Shown: positions 1 through 8,800, numbered from the stretch's first letter. The stretch is DNA of 64,000 bases from Qipengyuania flava (GCF_011762005.1 NZ_JAASQU010000002.1:558001-622000), one strand, 5' to 3'. Numbers and translations are program-made. The notes: generated by a model not told the origin, from the letters alone.

Positions 1-1
1 C

Positions 2-607
2 ACGCCCCCCGGCGCAGACCGGTCGCTCGCGGATGGCGACGAGCCCGAGGAACACGGCACGTCGCATTTCGCGGTCGTCGACGGGAGCGGGGTGATGATC
101 AGCTATACCTCGACCATCGAGGGGGCCTTCGGGTCCGGTCTGATGGCCGGCGGCTTTTTCCTCAACAACGAACTGACCGATTTCAGTCGCTCGCCCGAGG
201 TCGACGGTCGCCCGGTCGCAAACCGCGTAGAGCCCGACAAGCGTCCGCGCAGCTCGATGGCGCCGACCGTGGTCTACGATCCGCAGGGGCAGCCCTTCCT
301 CGCGGTAGGTGCTGCAGGTGGCAGCACCATTCCCGTGCAGACCGCACGCAGCATCATCGGTGCGATCGATTTCGGCCTTTCGGCTCAGGAAATTCTCGCG
401 CTTCCCTTCATCATGGCCTTTGGCGACCGCCTCCTGCTCGAACAGGGCACCTGGCTCGAGGAGCAGGCGGAAGCGTTTCGTGCGCTCGGCCATGGCGAGG
501 TGCTGGTTCGCGAAGCCCCGGTGAAAGGTGGCGCGGTGCTGCGCGGGGCGGATGGCTGGGAAAGCGCGCGCGATCCGCGCCTGCAGGGGCAGATCGAAAT
601 CCCCTGA
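2..607 (+). CDS. gamma-glutamyltransferase, C-terminal part (5' end outside window)
   Basis: The reading frame is open from the window edge, so only the last 201 residues are seen. They carry the small-subunit start of gamma-glutamyltranspeptidases: the motif HGTSHFAVVD, in which the Thr encoded at 59-61 corresponds to the N-terminal nucleophile released by autocleavage, then FGSGLMAGGFFLNNELTDFS, PRSSMAPTVV and GAAGGSTIP, which line the gamma-glutamyl pocket in this family. The family hydrolyses or transfers the gamma-glutamyl group of glutathione, usually in the periplasm. The large subunit and any signal peptide lie upstream of the window. The next gene starts 84 bases downstream on the same strand. 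Confidence 0.9.
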   Translation, partial: TPPGADRSLADGDEPEEHGTSHFAVVDGSGVMISYTSTIEGAFGSGLMAGGFFLNNELTDFSRSPEVDGRPVANRVEPDKRPRSSMAPTVVYDPQGQPFLAVGAAGGSTIPVQTARSIIGAIDFGLSAQEILALPFIMAFGDRLLLEQGTWLEEQAEAFRALGHGEVLVREAPVKGGAVLRGADGWESARDPRLQGQIEIP

Positions 608-691
608 TGCCATCGCTTGCCGTAGGATCGGTGGCGGCCTAAGCCTTGCGCTCTGGGTCAATCTGAGAACAGAACCGCTGAGGAGCCTGCC

Positions 692-2494
692 GTGCTGTCG
701 GATATCGATTCCGCCAACAATCTTGTCGAACTTTTCCTCAAACGCGCGGACGAAAAGGGTGACTTTCCCTTTCTCGGCGCCAAGCGCGAGGGAGAATGGC
801 AGACCATAAGCTGGCGCGAGGCTGCCGATCGTGTCTGCCTGCTCGCCGAGGGCCTGCGGGGCCTGGGGCTCAGGGATGGCGACCGGGTCTGCCTGGTATC
901 CGAAAATCGCCCCGAATGGTGTATCGCCGATCTCGCGATCATGGCCGCGGGGTGCATCACCGTCCCCGCCTACATCACCAACACCGAACGCGATCACGTT
1001 CATATTCTCGACAATTCGGGAGCCAAAGCGGTCATCGTCTCGACCGAGAAACTGCTGCGGCCGTTGCACGGCGCGCTGCAGGCTTCGGGCGTGGCCGAGC
1101 ATGTCATCGGGATCGAAGACCTGCACCGCCAGCAGTCGGGCAGCTTCAGCTTCCACAGATGGGACCAGATGCTCGCAGGCGATCCCGCCGCGGCGCGCAA
1201 GGCGGTCGACAAGCGCATTGCCGGCATTTCACGCGGCGACACCGCTTGCATCATTTACACAAGCGGCACCGGCGGGGCGCCGCGCGGTGTGCTGCAGCAC
1301 CATGGCGCGATCCTGTGCAATTCGGCGGGCGCGGCGGAAATCCTGATCGAGGATTTCGGGATCGATCAGGACGAACGCTTCCTGTCCTTCCTGCCGCTGA
1401 GCCACGCTTACGAGCATACCGGCGGGCAATTCCTCCCGATCGGCGTCGGCGCGCAGATCTACTACGCCGAAGGACTCGAAAAGCTCGCCAGCAATATCGA
1501 GGAAACCCGACCGACCATCATGGTCGTGGTCCCGCGCCTGTTCGAAGTGCTGCGCACGCGGATCATGAAGCAGATCCGCAAGCAGGGCGGGATCGCCGAA
1601 ACGCTCATGGACACTGCGCTCGAAGTCGGCGAACGGCGCGCCGCGGGCGAACGCAAGCTGGGCGACGGGGTCAAGGAATTCGCGGTCGCGCGCCTGCTCA
1701 AGCCGAAAATCCGCCAGCGGTTCGGCGGGCGGATCAAGGCCATGGTTTCGGGCGGAGCTCCGCTCAATCCCGAAGTCGGTATCTTTTTCGAGGCGATGGG
1801 CCTGACGATGCTGCAGGGATACGGCCAGACCGAGGCCGGCCCGGTGATCAGCTGCAACCGGCCCGCTGCTGGGATCGCGATGCATTCGGTCGGCCCGGCC
1901 ATGCGCGGGGTCGACATCCGCATAGCCGAGGACGGCGAGATCCTCGTGCGTGGCGAACTGGTGATGCACGGCTACTGGCAGAATGAAAGCGAAACCGAAC
2001 GCACCATCAAGGACGGCTGGTTGCATACGGGCGACATCGGCCATCTCGACGACCAGGGCCGGATCGTGATCACCGATCGCAAGAAGGACATGATAGTCAA
2101 CGACAAGGGCGACAACATCGCCCCGCAGAAGGTCGAGGGCATGCTCACGCTGCAGCCCGAGATCGGCCAGGCGATGGTGGCAGGCGACCGCAAACCCTAT
2201 GTCGTCGGGCTGATCGTTCCCGATGCCGAATGGACGCTCGAATGGTGCCGCGCGCAGGGCAAGCAGTTCGACTGCAAGCAGCTCGAGGAACTGCCCGAAT
2301 ACCGCAATGCGGTGCGCGCTGCGGTCGACCGCGTGAACAAGGACCTGTCGGTGGTCGAGAAGGTTCGCCAGTTCGCCTTTGCTGACGAGCCCTTCTCGAT
2401 CGAGAACGAGGAGATGACCCCCTCGATGAAAATCCGCCGCCACAAGATCAAGGATCGCTATGGCGAGCGGCTGGAGAAGCTTTACCGCGCCTAG
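692..2494 (+). CDS. long-chain fatty acid--CoA ligase (AMP-forming, FadD15-like)
   Basis: 600-residue adenylate-forming enzyme that activates fatty acids to acyl-CoA by way of an acyl-AMP. Visible motifs are the P-loop variant YTSGTGGAPRGV near residue 190, LPLSHAYEHTGG, GYGQTEAGPVISCN near 375 and the hinge region GWLHTGDIGHLDDQGRIVITDRKKD near 445, all in the usual order. The length fits the FadD15/FAA1 subgroup. The start is GTG, chosen because AGGAG sits at 681-685, six bases upstream. The P-loop differs from the common YTSGTTGxPKGV at two places (G for T, R for K). The 3' end overlaps the convergent antiporter gene by 4 bp. Substrate chain length cannot be read from sequence. Confidence 0.9.
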   Translation: MLSDIDSANNLVELFLKRADEKGDFPFLGAKREGEWQTISWREAADRVCLLAEGLRGLGLRDGDRVCLVSENRPEWCIADLAIMAAGCITVPAYITNTERDHVHILDNSGAKAVIVSTEKLLRPLHGALQASGVAEHVIGIEDLHRQQSGSFSFHRWDQMLAGDPAAARKAVDKRIAGISRGDTACIIYTSGTGGAPRGVLQHHGAILCNSAGAAEILIEDFGIDQDERFLSFLPLSHAYEHTGGQFLPIGVGAQIYYAEGLEKLASNIEETRPTIMVVVPRLFEVLRTRIMKQIRKQGGIAETLMDTALEVGERRAAGERKLGDGVKEFAVARLLKPKIRQRFGGRIKAMVSGGAPLNPEVGIFFEAMGLTMLQGYGQTEAGPVISCNRPAAGIAMHSVGPAMRGVDIRIAEDGEILVRGELVMHGYWQNESETERTIKDGWLHTGDIGHLDDQGRIVITDRKKDMIVNDKGDNIAPQKVEGMLTLQPEIGQAMVAGDRKPYVVGLIVPDAEWTLEWCRAQGKQFDCKQLEELPEYRNAVRAAVDRVNKDLSVVEKVRQFAFADEPFSIENEEMTPSMKIRRHKIKDRYGERLEKLYRA

Positions 2495-3597
2495 GGCACG
2501 ATCGTCGTGAACAGATAGGTCGCAAAGATCACGAGGTGGATGACACCCTGCACGATCGTCGTCCTCCCGCGTGACAACGTGAGCGTGGCGACCAGCAGAG
2601 TGAGGGCCAGCAGCACTGTCGACTTCATCGACAGGCCCAGTTCGAGCTCGAGCCCGAGCACAAGCGCGACGATGGCGACCGAGGGAATGGTCAGCCCGAT
2701 CGTGGCCAGCGCCGATCCGATTGCCAGATTGAGGCTGGTCTGGACGCGATTGGCGCGCGCGGCTCGCAACGCGGCAAATCCTTCGGGGGCAAGCACCAGC
2801 GCGGCGATGATGATGCCGACCAGCGCACGCGGCAAACCGGCCGAGGCAACTGCGCCTTCGATCATGGGCGAAAGGTTCTTCGCGAGAAAGACCACCCCGA
2901 TCAAGGCAACCAACAGAAGCCCGCCTGCCGCCAATGCCTTGGTGGGCGCAACTGCATCCTCATGCGCGTGATCGTTTGCATCGGCGATCTGGTGGAGGAA
3001 GTGGTCGCGATGACGAATGGTCTGCGCCATCACGAAGGTCGCATAGATCAGCAACGAGACCACCGCGACGAAGACAAGCTGCTTGGTTTCGTAAAACGCC
3101 CCCGGGGCGCTAGTGGTGAAATTGGGCAGGATCAGCGTGAGCACCGACAGCGTCGCCAGCATTGCGAGCCCGGCGCTGACCCCTGACTGCGTATAGGACT
3201 GCTCGTGGTGGATACGCCCGCCCGCGAGCAAGCAGATGCCGACGATGGCGTTGATCGTGATCATGATCGCGGCGATCAGCGTGTCACGTGCCAGAGCCTG
3301 CGCCTGCGCGCCTTCACCCAGCATGATCGACACGATCAGCGAGACTTCGATGACAGTGACGGCAACTGCCAGTACCAGTGTACCGAAGGGCTCACCAAGA
3401 TAATGCGCGAGAATCTCCGCGTGATACACCGCGGCCATTATTGCCGCGCCGAGCAGTAGCCCCATGACGAGCGCGGAGACCGCTCCCGCGGGCTTGCCCA
3501 ACCCGATCGCCAGCACCGCCAGTGCGGGCGCGATCACCGTCCACAGGGTGAGCCCGAAGGGCCGCAGGAGGCGCAAGTCCGATGCCGGAGAAATCAT
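2491..3597 (-). CDS. chaA: ChaA-type calcium/sodium:proton antiporter
   Basis: 368-residue polytopic membrane protein with about ten or eleven hydrophobic segments. The two inverted CaCA repeats are visible: GEPFGTLVLAVAVTVIEVS near residues 68-86 and APEGFAALRAARANRVQTSLN near 268-290, each with the acidic residue that binds the cation in this superfamily. A central hydrophilic stretch (RHRDHFLHQIADANDHAHED) separates the halves. The role by family is efflux of Ca2+, Na+ or K+ in exchange for protons at the inner membrane. It is a single gene, convergent with the acyl-CoA synthetase. The real ion is not decided by sequence. Confidence 0.85.
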   Translation of the reverse strand: MISPASDLRLLRPFGLTLWTVIAPALAVLAIGLGKPAGAVSALVMGLLLGAAIMAAVYHAEILAHYLGEPFGTLVLAVAVTVIEVSLIVSIMLGEGAQAQALARDTLIAAIMITINAIVGICLLAGGRIHHEQSYTQSGVSAGLAMLATLSVLTLILPNFTTSAPGAFYETKQLVFVAVVSLLIYATFVMAQTIRHRDHFLHQIADANDHAHEDAVAPTKALAAGGLLLVALIGVVFLAKNLSPMIEGAVASAGLPRALVGIIIAALVLAPEGFAALRAARANRVQTSLNLAIGSALATIGLTIPSVAIVALVLGLELELGLSMKSTVLLALTLLVATLTLSRGRTTIVQGVIHLVIFATYLFTTIVP

Positions 3598-3641
3598 TCT
3601 TCCCAGCTAGCGACGATTGCCCGCGCGGGAAACCGCTTTGG

Positions 3642-4169
3642 CTAGGCAGCAACTTCCGCGATGAACTCGGGGTAGAAACTCGGGGCGCGATCGCTCCAGC
3701 CCGAGGCGGTTGCCGCCGCTTCGCTCAGCGACTGGAGCAATACCTTGCGCCGCCTCGGACGGATCTGCGGCAATGCCGCGGCAGCGCAGAATGCGCTCGG
3801 CAGCCACGGCCGGACGTCGGCGCAAAGCAGGCGTTCATAGAGGAAACGGAAGGCGGAGAAGCTTTCGATCCGTTCCTGCGCGAGATCGAACGCAGCAACC
3901 CGCGTGAGCTTGCCGAGGAACCCCTCGACATGGTCGAAGCCCGACTGTTCGGGGATCGCGCCGCGCAACGCCTTGAGTTCCTGATAGGCGACATACTGGC
4001 TGCGAATCGCGGCATTCTCGGCCGAGCTGCGTCCCCAGGTCCGGAACGCGTCGCAGCGACCCAACCCGATGTCGAGACTGCGCCGTATGTAGCGCTGCTC
4101 TGCGGCGGTAAGACCGGCAAATTCACGCATTTCGGCGATGGTCAGCGATGCAGTACCCGTGACGGCCAT
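3642..4169 (-). CDS. hypothetical protein
   Basis: I do not recognise this 175-residue protein. It is soluble and mostly helical in character, with the run LTAAEQRYIRRSLDIGLGRCDAF near the N-terminus, basic IRPRRRKVLL near residue 140, and the C-terminal end SFYPEFIAEVAA. No signal peptide or membrane segment is evident. The start at 4169 (MAVTGTAS) is preferred over an ATG 12 codons upstream because GGGAG lies eight bases before it. It stands alone, 44 bp from chaA and 60 bp from the GNAT gene on the same strand. A TTAACCAT octamer, the half-site bound by CtrA in alphaproteobacteria, lies about 40 bp upstream (4208-4215). No function is proposed. Confidence 0.6.
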   Translation of the reverse strand: MAVTGTASLTIAEMREFAGLTAAEQRYIRRSLDIGLGRCDAFRTWGRSSAENAAIRSQYVAYQELKALRGAIPEQSGFDHVEGFLGKLTRVAAFDLAQERIESFSAFRFLYERLLCADVRPWLPSAFCAAAALPQIRPRRRKVLLQSLSEAAATASGWSDRAPSFYPEFIAEVAA

Positions 4170-4230
4170 GGCGGCACTCCCTGTTGCAGGGGCGAGTGTC
4201 ACCAAAGATGGTTAAGAAGCCGTAAGCGTG

Positions 4231-4527
4231 TCAGATCTCGACCACATCGTGCCATTCGGGATGGCGCTGGGCCTGCGCCTTGAAGAAAGGGCACAGGGGA
4301 ATGATCCGGACGCCATCGGCCCGTGCATCCTCGACAGCCTCGCGGGCGAGCGCCTGGCCGATGCCCTGTCCCCTGAGCGAATCGGGAACGCCCGTATGAT
4401 CGACGATGATCCGCGTCGGGCTTACCCGCGAATAGGTCAGTTCCGCCGATTCGCCACCATCTTCCGGCCGATAGACGTAGCGTCCCTTCGATGCCCCTTC
4501 TTCGCGGGTGATAGCAGTCCGGCACAT
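4231..4527 (-). CDS. small GNAT-family N-acetyltransferase (YjdJ/NATD1-like)
   Basis: 98 residues, the usual length of the minimal GNAT domain group that includes E. coli YjdJ. The acetyl-CoA binding motif A is visible as RGQGIGQALAREAVEDARADG near residues 52-72. It is followed by IIPLCPFFKAQAQRHPEW, the family's conserved C-terminal signature. The substrate is unknown for the family. It lies 18 bp downstream of thiS-thiG on the same strand and is probably cotranscribed with it, but I see nothing that ties it to thiamine. Confidence 0.8.
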   Translation of the reverse strand: MCRTAITREEGASKGRYVYRPEDGGESAELTYSRVSPTRIIVDHTGVPDSLRGQGIGQALAREAVEDARADGVRIIPLCPFFKAQAQRHPEWHDVVEI

Positions 4528-4545
4528 GATCTGCCTTCCTTCGGT

Positions 4546-5520
4546 CTAGATGAGACCCGCCAAGGGGCTCGAGGGATCGGCATATTTGCGCGTCGCCATG
4601 CGACCGGCAAGATAGGCATCGCGCCCCCCCTGGACGGCCAGTTTCATTGCCCGCGCCATGCGTATCGGGTCCTTCGCCTCGGCGATCGCCGTGTTCATCA
4701 GCACGCCGTCGCAACCGAGCTCCATCGCGATCGCGGCGTCGCTGGCGGTGCCCACCCCGGCATCGACGATCACCGGCACACTCGCCCCTTCCTTGATCAG
4801 GCGGATCGTCACGCGGTTCTGGATCCCCAGCCCGGATCCGATCGGTGCGCCGAGCGGCATGACCGCCACCGCACCCGCATCTTCGAGTTGCTTGGCCGCA
4901 ATCGGATCGTCCACGCAGTAGACCATCGGCAGGAAGCCTTCCTTCGCCAGCGTCTCGGTCGCGGTCAGCGTTTCGCGCATGTCGGGATAGAGCGTGCGGG
5001 CCTCGCCCAGTACCTCGAGCTTGACGAGGTCCCAGCCACCCGCCTCGCGCGCCAGTCGCAACGTGCGGATAGCCTCGTCCGCATTGAAACAGCCCGCTGT
5101 GTTGGGAAGATAGGTGACCTTCTTGGGGTCAATATAGTCGGTCAGCATGGGCGCTTTCGGATCGCTCACATTGACCCGGCGCACAGCCACGGTGACGATG
5201 TCCGCACCCGAAGCCTCGAGCGCCGCTGCGTTCTGTTCGAAATCCTTGTACTTGCCCGTCCCCACGATCAGGCGGCTCTTGAAAGTGCGCCCGGCCACCG
5301 TCCAGCTGTCATCGTCCTGCTGCCCGCCGCCGACGAAATGAACGATTTCCAGCGTATCGCCCTCGGCGATCGCATGGCGCTCGAGTTCGCTGCGCGGGGC
5401 AATCGTACCATTGTGTTCAACCGCCACCTTCGCGGGGTCGAGATCGAGTTCGCGGACGAGTTCGGCGATGGTGGTCGCTGCGGTGCGGCGGGTTTCGCCG
5501 TTGACGATAAGGGCAATCAT
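4546..5520 (-). CDS. thiG: ThiS-ThiG fusion: sulfur carrier protein / thiazole synthase
   Basis: 324 residues in one frame. Residues 1-66 are a ThiS ubiquitin-fold sulfur carrier ending in the Gly-Gly tail (HFVGGG, 61-66). Residues about 72-324 are ThiG, a TIM-barrel enzyme that builds the thiazole phosphate of thiamine from deoxyxylulose phosphate, dehydroglycine and the ThiS thiocarboxylate. The Schiff-base lysine is K167 in [10 protein letters not shown]. The phosphate-binding end [14 protein letters not shown] and [24 protein letters not shown] is present. In most bacteria the two are separate proteins and the ThiS glycine carboxylate is free. Here it continues into a QQDDD linker. The gene lies 10 bp after merC. 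I see no TPP riboswitch upstream. Confidence 0.93.
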   Translation of the reverse strand: MIALIVNGETRRTAATTIAELVRELDLDPAKVAVEHNGTIAPRSELERHAIAEGDTLEIVHFVGGGQQDDDSWTVAGRTFKSRLIVGTGKYKDFEQNAAALEASGADIVTVAVRRVNVSDPKAPMLTDYIDPKKVTYLPNTAGCFNADEAIRTLRLAREAGGWDLVKLEVLGEARTLYPDMRETLTATETLAKEGFLPMVYCVDDPIAAKQLEDAGAVAVMPLGAPIGSGLGIQNRVTIRLIKEGASVPVIVDAGVGTASDAAIAMELGCDGVLMNTAIAEAKDPIRMARAMKLAVQGGRDAYLAGRMATRKYADPSSPLAGLI

Positions 5521-5530
5521 GCGGCCCGAC

Positions 5531-5935
5531 TTAGTCGCCGCAGCGCTCCTTGCAAGCGGTGGTGTGCGCGTGGCGCAGGTTGAGGATGTGGCCGAGCGAA
5601 ACCAGCGCTACGCCGATGATCGTCAGCACCGCTTCCTTGACTCCGTGCGGAACGGCCAATGCGCCGCCCATGAAGGTCAGCCCCGTCATCGCGATCACGA
5701 ATGGAGCCGCCATTCGGTGCCGCAGCGCCCCCCAGCCGATCGCGACCCCGGCGATCAGCGTGGCCAGCACCAGGCCGACGCGATGGATATCGGGCGCAAA
5801 GAACAGCTCGCCCCCCAATCCCAGCCCGGAAACCAGCAGGATCGAGAGCAGGCAATGCAACGCACAGGCGCCCGACAGGAAGATACCCGCACGGTCGAGC
5901 CTCCGACGAATCGGCGATATGGCACGTTCCAACAT
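5531..5935 (-). CDS. MerC-domain membrane protein
   Basis: 134 residues, four hydrophobic segments. The MerC signature ACALHC (Cys24 and Cys28) lies at the start of the first membrane segment, and a metal-binding-like tail [13 protein letters not shown] ends the protein. MerC proteins move mercuric ion across the inner membrane, but chromosomal MerC-domain proteins in this group often occur without other mer genes, as here, and may handle zinc or another metal. The adjacent thiS-thiG gene is only 10 bp downstream on the same strand. The upstream 140 bp contain an AT-rich stretch at 5946-5976 that may hold the promoter. Confidence 0.8.
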   Translation of the reverse strand: MLERAISPIRRRLDRAGIFLSGACALHCLLSILLVSGLGLGGELFFAPDIHRVGLVLATLIAGVAIGWGALRHRMAAPFVIAMTGLTFMGGALAVPHGVKEAVLTIIGVALVSLGHILNLRHAHTTACKERCGD

Positions 5936-6076
5936 GCGGGTGCAGCTATGTTATGTTGTATCTTGTTTCAAGCAAAACCGGTGCGGGTGTCGAAATTCGA
6001 TCGGTTGCGCGGCGGTGCGCAGCGCTTTCCCGATTTGCACTTGCGCGCGCTGTCGCGCGAAACCAGAGACAGGCGC

Positions 6077-7102
6077 ATGACCCATGTGCGCAATCCCACC
6101 CGAGCAATCGCCATCGCCAATTGGTTGATGGTCGTCGCCGTCATGGTCGTCCTGATGGTCGCGGTTGGCGGGATAACCCGGCTGACCGAGAGCGGGCTAT
6201 CGATCACGCAATGGAAACCGATCACCGGCGCGATCCCGCCGCTGTCCGAAAGCGCGTGGCAGGCAGAGTTCGATCTCTACAAAGCGACCGGGGAGTACAA
6301 GAACGTCACCGGCCCCGCAGGGATGGATCTCGAGGCCTTCAAGTTCATCTTCTTCTGGGAATGGTTCCATCGCCTGCTGGGGCGCCTGATCGGGCTGGCC
6401 TTCGCGGTGCCGCTGGCGTGGTTCTGGATTCGCGGGGCGATCCCGCGCGGATACAAGGCGCGACTGGTCGCACTGCTTGCGCTCGGCGGGCTGCAGGGCG
6501 TGTTCGGCTGGTTCATGGTACGCAGCGGGCTCGCCGGCACGATGACCGACGTCAGCCATTTCTGGCTATCGATCCACCTGCTGACCGCGCTGTTCACGTT
6601 GGGCGGTCTTATCTGGACCGCGCTCGATCTGCGCCAACTGGCCGCAGGCAATACCGCGGCCGCCCGCTGGACCAGCACGGCGAACTGGGTGGGCGTCATC
6701 CTGTTCGTCCAGTTGCTGCTCGGCGCATGGGTCGCCGGTTTGAACGCTGGCCTCGCTTCGGACAGCTGGCCGTTGATGCAGGGACGGTTCGTGCCCGAAT
6801 ACGACGCGTCCCAAGGCATGTTCTGGGCGGTCACACACGACCCGTACTTGATTCACTTCCTCCATCGCTGGTGGGCATGGATCGCAGTCGCCGCGCTCGT
6901 GGTGATGGCGCGCCGGGTCAAGCCCCTTGCGCGAGCCGCCTCGATCGCGATCCATTCGGCATTCGGGACCCAGATCATCCTCGGGATTGCAACGGTCTGG
7001 ACCGGGGTGGCGCTGTGGGTTGCGGTCGCGCACCAAGTCGTCGGAGCGCTTCTGGTCGCGAGCTTCGCCTGGGGCGCGCATGTCCTTGGCCGCCGCATAT
7101 GA
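6077..7102 (+). CDS. ctaA: heme A synthase (COX15/CtaA)
   Basis: 341 residues with eight predicted membrane helices. It oxidises the C8 methyl of heme O to give heme A for aa3-type cytochrome oxidase. Family hallmarks are GGITRLTESGLSITQWKPITG near residue 30 and four conserved histidines in membrane contexts: FFWEWFHRLLGR, VSHFWLSIHLL, IHFLHRWWAW and VAHQVVGA. The ATG at 6077 is chosen because the mature family N-terminus (AIANWLMVVAVMVVLMV) follows about ten residues later. The reading frame is open far upstream, but that part is not membrane-like. The stop overlaps the cutA start (ATGA). Confidence 0.93.
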   Translation: MTHVRNPTRAIAIANWLMVVAVMVVLMVAVGGITRLTESGLSITQWKPITGAIPPLSESAWQAEFDLYKATGEYKNVTGPAGMDLEAFKFIFFWEWFHRLLGRLIGLAFAVPLAWFWIRGAIPRGYKARLVALLALGGLQGVFGWFMVRSGLAGTMTDVSHFWLSIHLLTALFTLGGLIWTALDLRQLAAGNTAAARWTSTANWVGVILFVQLLLGAWVAGLNAGLASDSWPLMQGRFVPEYDASQGMFWAVTHDPYLIHFLHRWWAWIAVAALVVMARRVKPLARAASIAIHSAFGTQIILGIATVWTGVALWVAVAHQVVGALLVASFAWGAHVLGRRI

Positions 7103-7404
7103 GCGCGCTGATTTATTGCCCTTTCCCCGATCCGGAATACGCCGAAAGGGTGGGTCGGCAGCTGATCGAGGCAGGGCTGATCGCCTGCATCAACATCGGG
7201 CCCCAAGTTCGTTCGGTCTTCGCATGGGAAGGGGTCGTCGACACGGCCGATGAAGTGCCATGCCTGTTCAAGACCTCCGCCACGCGGCTCGAAGACGCAA
7301 TCGCCCTGCTTGAGGACTTGCACCCCTATGACACGCCCGCAATAATGGGTTGGCACTGTGACGCGGTGGGGGCCGCGACGCGGCACTGGCTCGGCGCATT
7401 GTAA
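7099..7404 (+). CDS. cutA: CutA-type divalent ion tolerance protein
   Basis: 101 residues, close to the usual 105-115 of this trimeric ferredoxin-fold family. Recognisable parts are the N-terminal strand IYCPFPDPEYAERVGRQLIEAGLIACINI, the core VFAWEGVVDTADEVPCLFKTSATRLEDAI and the signature HPYDTPAIMGW. The start codon overlaps the stop of ctaA by 4 bp, so translation is coupled. E. coli mutants in cutA are copper-sensitive, but the molecular role is not established. It may belong with ctaA because cytochrome oxidase needs copper, which is inference from position only. Confidence 0.88.
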   Translation: MSALIYCPFPDPEYAERVGRQLIEAGLIACINIGPQVRSVFAWEGVVDTADEVPCLFKTSATRLEDAIALLEDLHPYDTPAIMGWHCDAVGAATRHWLGAL

Positions 7405-7432
7405 CGCCGGGCGATCGGGGGGATCGCAGTTT

Positions 7433-8152
7433 ATGGCTTGCAGCAGGCGCGGCGCGCTCGAAATCCTGGCACTTGGCGGGCTCTGGGCCGGTTTGGGCGG
7501 AGCGGCCCGCGCGTTGGATACCGAGCGCGTGTCGCCGCAACCGGGAGCCTTCCTGTTGCGCCGGGAGCTCGAGCGGGGTCTAAAGGGGGGAGAGACCCTG
7601 CGCGTCATCCGCGAATGGGACGGCCGCTTCGAACGTGAGCACGACAAGCTATGGGCACGCGGCGAGCAAGTTTCCTGCATCGTGGAGGCACCGGCGATCC
7701 TCGAACCCGTAGTGGCGATCGAGCGCGCCCGGGTAAGCCCCGGCCCATTCCCCGCGCAGCTCGACACACTGGGCCGGATTGTCGGGCGCGAGCCGGCAGC
7801 ACGAGGTAGCAGCGCACGGGAAGCGGTCCGGACCGCGCTCGCCATGCTGACTGCCGCGGGGAAATCCGGCGAACAGATCGCCGAAGCGCGCCGCGATCTT
7901 GCGCGCATCGTTGCCTCGTCCGCATCACTGCTCGAAACCGTCCCGCCCGACCTCTTCTACCCGACGCCGGGCAAGGCGCATGATCGCAGACAGCTCGACC
8001 TGCCCGGAGGCCTCGAGGGCGAAGTCTTCGTCTCTGTCGAAGCGACCGCGCGGACAAATGGCATGCTCGAATGCCTCGAGCGGAAGATCGTCACGCAGAT
8101 CGGCGAGGACATCCGCCCATCGCGCGAATGCTGGACGCTGGAACCGGCCTGA
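7433..8152 (+). CDS. hypothetical secreted protein, possible Tat signal
   Basis: 239 residues, not recognised. It begins MACSRRGALEILALGGLWAGLGGAARA, which looks like a signal peptide with a twin-arginine pair (SRRGAL) and an AxA cleavage site, so export to the periplasm is likely. The mature part has repeated acidic and basic stretches (RELERGLKGGETLRVIREWDGRFEREHDKLWARG) and two cysteines (VSCIVEA and SRECWTL). It follows cutA by 28 bp and precedes the rplM promoter. The start at 7433 is preferred over upstream in-frame codons because it gives the signal peptide. No function is proposed. Confidence 0.6.
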   Translation: MACSRRGALEILALGGLWAGLGGAARALDTERVSPQPGAFLLRRELERGLKGGETLRVIREWDGRFEREHDKLWARGEQVSCIVEAPAILEPVVAIERARVSPGPFPAQLDTLGRIVGREPAARGSSAREAVRTALAMLTAAGKSGEQIAEARRDLARIVASSASLLETVPPDLFYPTPGKAHDRRQLDLPGGLEGEVFVSVEATARTNGMLECLERKIVTQIGEDIRPSRECWTLEPA

Positions 8153-8197
8153 AGGGTTGGGGTTGCATTTTACCCCATGCAAGATGCGCGGAAATGC

Positions 8198-8226
8198 TTG
8201 ACTGAAACGCCATCCGGCGGCATTTG
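8198..8226 (+). promoter_or_regulatory. candidate promoter for rplM-rpsI
   Basis: TTGACT at 8198-8203 is followed after 17 bases by CATTTG at 8221-8226. The -35 box is close to consensus and the -10 is weak. It sits about 95 bp upstream of rplM, in the only gap between that operon and the previous gene. Confidence 0.4.
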
Positions 8227-8320
8227 CCGCGCGCTTCGCGGGTCCGCTTCGCCGGATTCGCCGATTCTCGCCGTGGCCGCTACCGGCCCCGGCACGAACA
8301 CTAGGAACGGAAAGTCAGCC

Positions 8321-8800
8321 ATGAAGGCTCTTACGAAGACCACCCGGTCGATCAAGCCGGCCGAGGTCGAAAAGAAGTGGCACATCATCGACGCCGAAGG
8401 TCTCGTCGTCGGTCGTCTCGCCGCGATCATCGCCAATCACCTGCGCGGCAAGCACAAGCCGAGCTACACCCCGCATGTCGATTGCGGCGACCACGTCGTC
8501 GTCATCAATGCCGACAAGGTGAAGTTCACCGGCAAGAAGCTGAACGACAAGGTGTATTACAAGCACACCGGTCACCCGGGCGGCATCAAGGAAACCACCC
8601 CGGCCAAGGTGCTGGAAGGCAAGTTTCCCGAGCGCGTGCTCGAGAAGGCTGTAGAACGCATGATCCCGCGTGGCCCGCTCGGCCGTGCGCAGATGCGCGC
8701 GCTGCACGTATTCGCCGGCACCGAGCACCCCTATGACGGCCAGAAGCCCGAGAAGCTCGACGTTGCCTCGATGAACCGCAAGAACAAGGTTGTCGCATAA
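8321..8800 (+). CDS. rplM: 50S ribosomal protein L13
   Basis: 159 residues, the alphaproteobacterial length. The sequence contains [21 protein letters not shown] at the N-terminus, the core [26 protein letters not shown] and [23 protein letters not shown], all diagnostic of L13. L13 is an early assembly protein of the large subunit. The start at 8321 gives the canonical MKALTKTT N-terminus. It forms the usual operon with rpsI, overlapping it by one base at TAATG. Confidence 0.98.
   Translation: MKALTKTTRSIKPAEVEKKWHIIDAEGLVVGRLAAIIANHLRGKHKPSYTPHVDCGDHVVVINADKVKFTGKKLNDKVYYKHTGHPGGIKETTPAKVLEGKFPERVLEKAVERMIPRGPLGRAQMRALHVFAGTEHPYDGQKPEKLDVASMNRKNKVVA

Noticed and set aside
1229..2443. 404-codon open frame opposite the acyl-CoA synthetase
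   Set aside because: Antisense shadow of a gene with full motif set.
3285..3299. CACGTG at 3289 and 44206 as further parS sites
   Set aside because: Only the central hexamer matches; the flanking arms required for ParB binding are absent.
5936..6076. Zur operator or TPP riboswitch upstream of merC-thiS-thiG
   Set aside because: The AT-rich stretch is not palindromic enough for a Zur box, and no TPP riboswitch core (CTGAGA with the partner loop) is seen.
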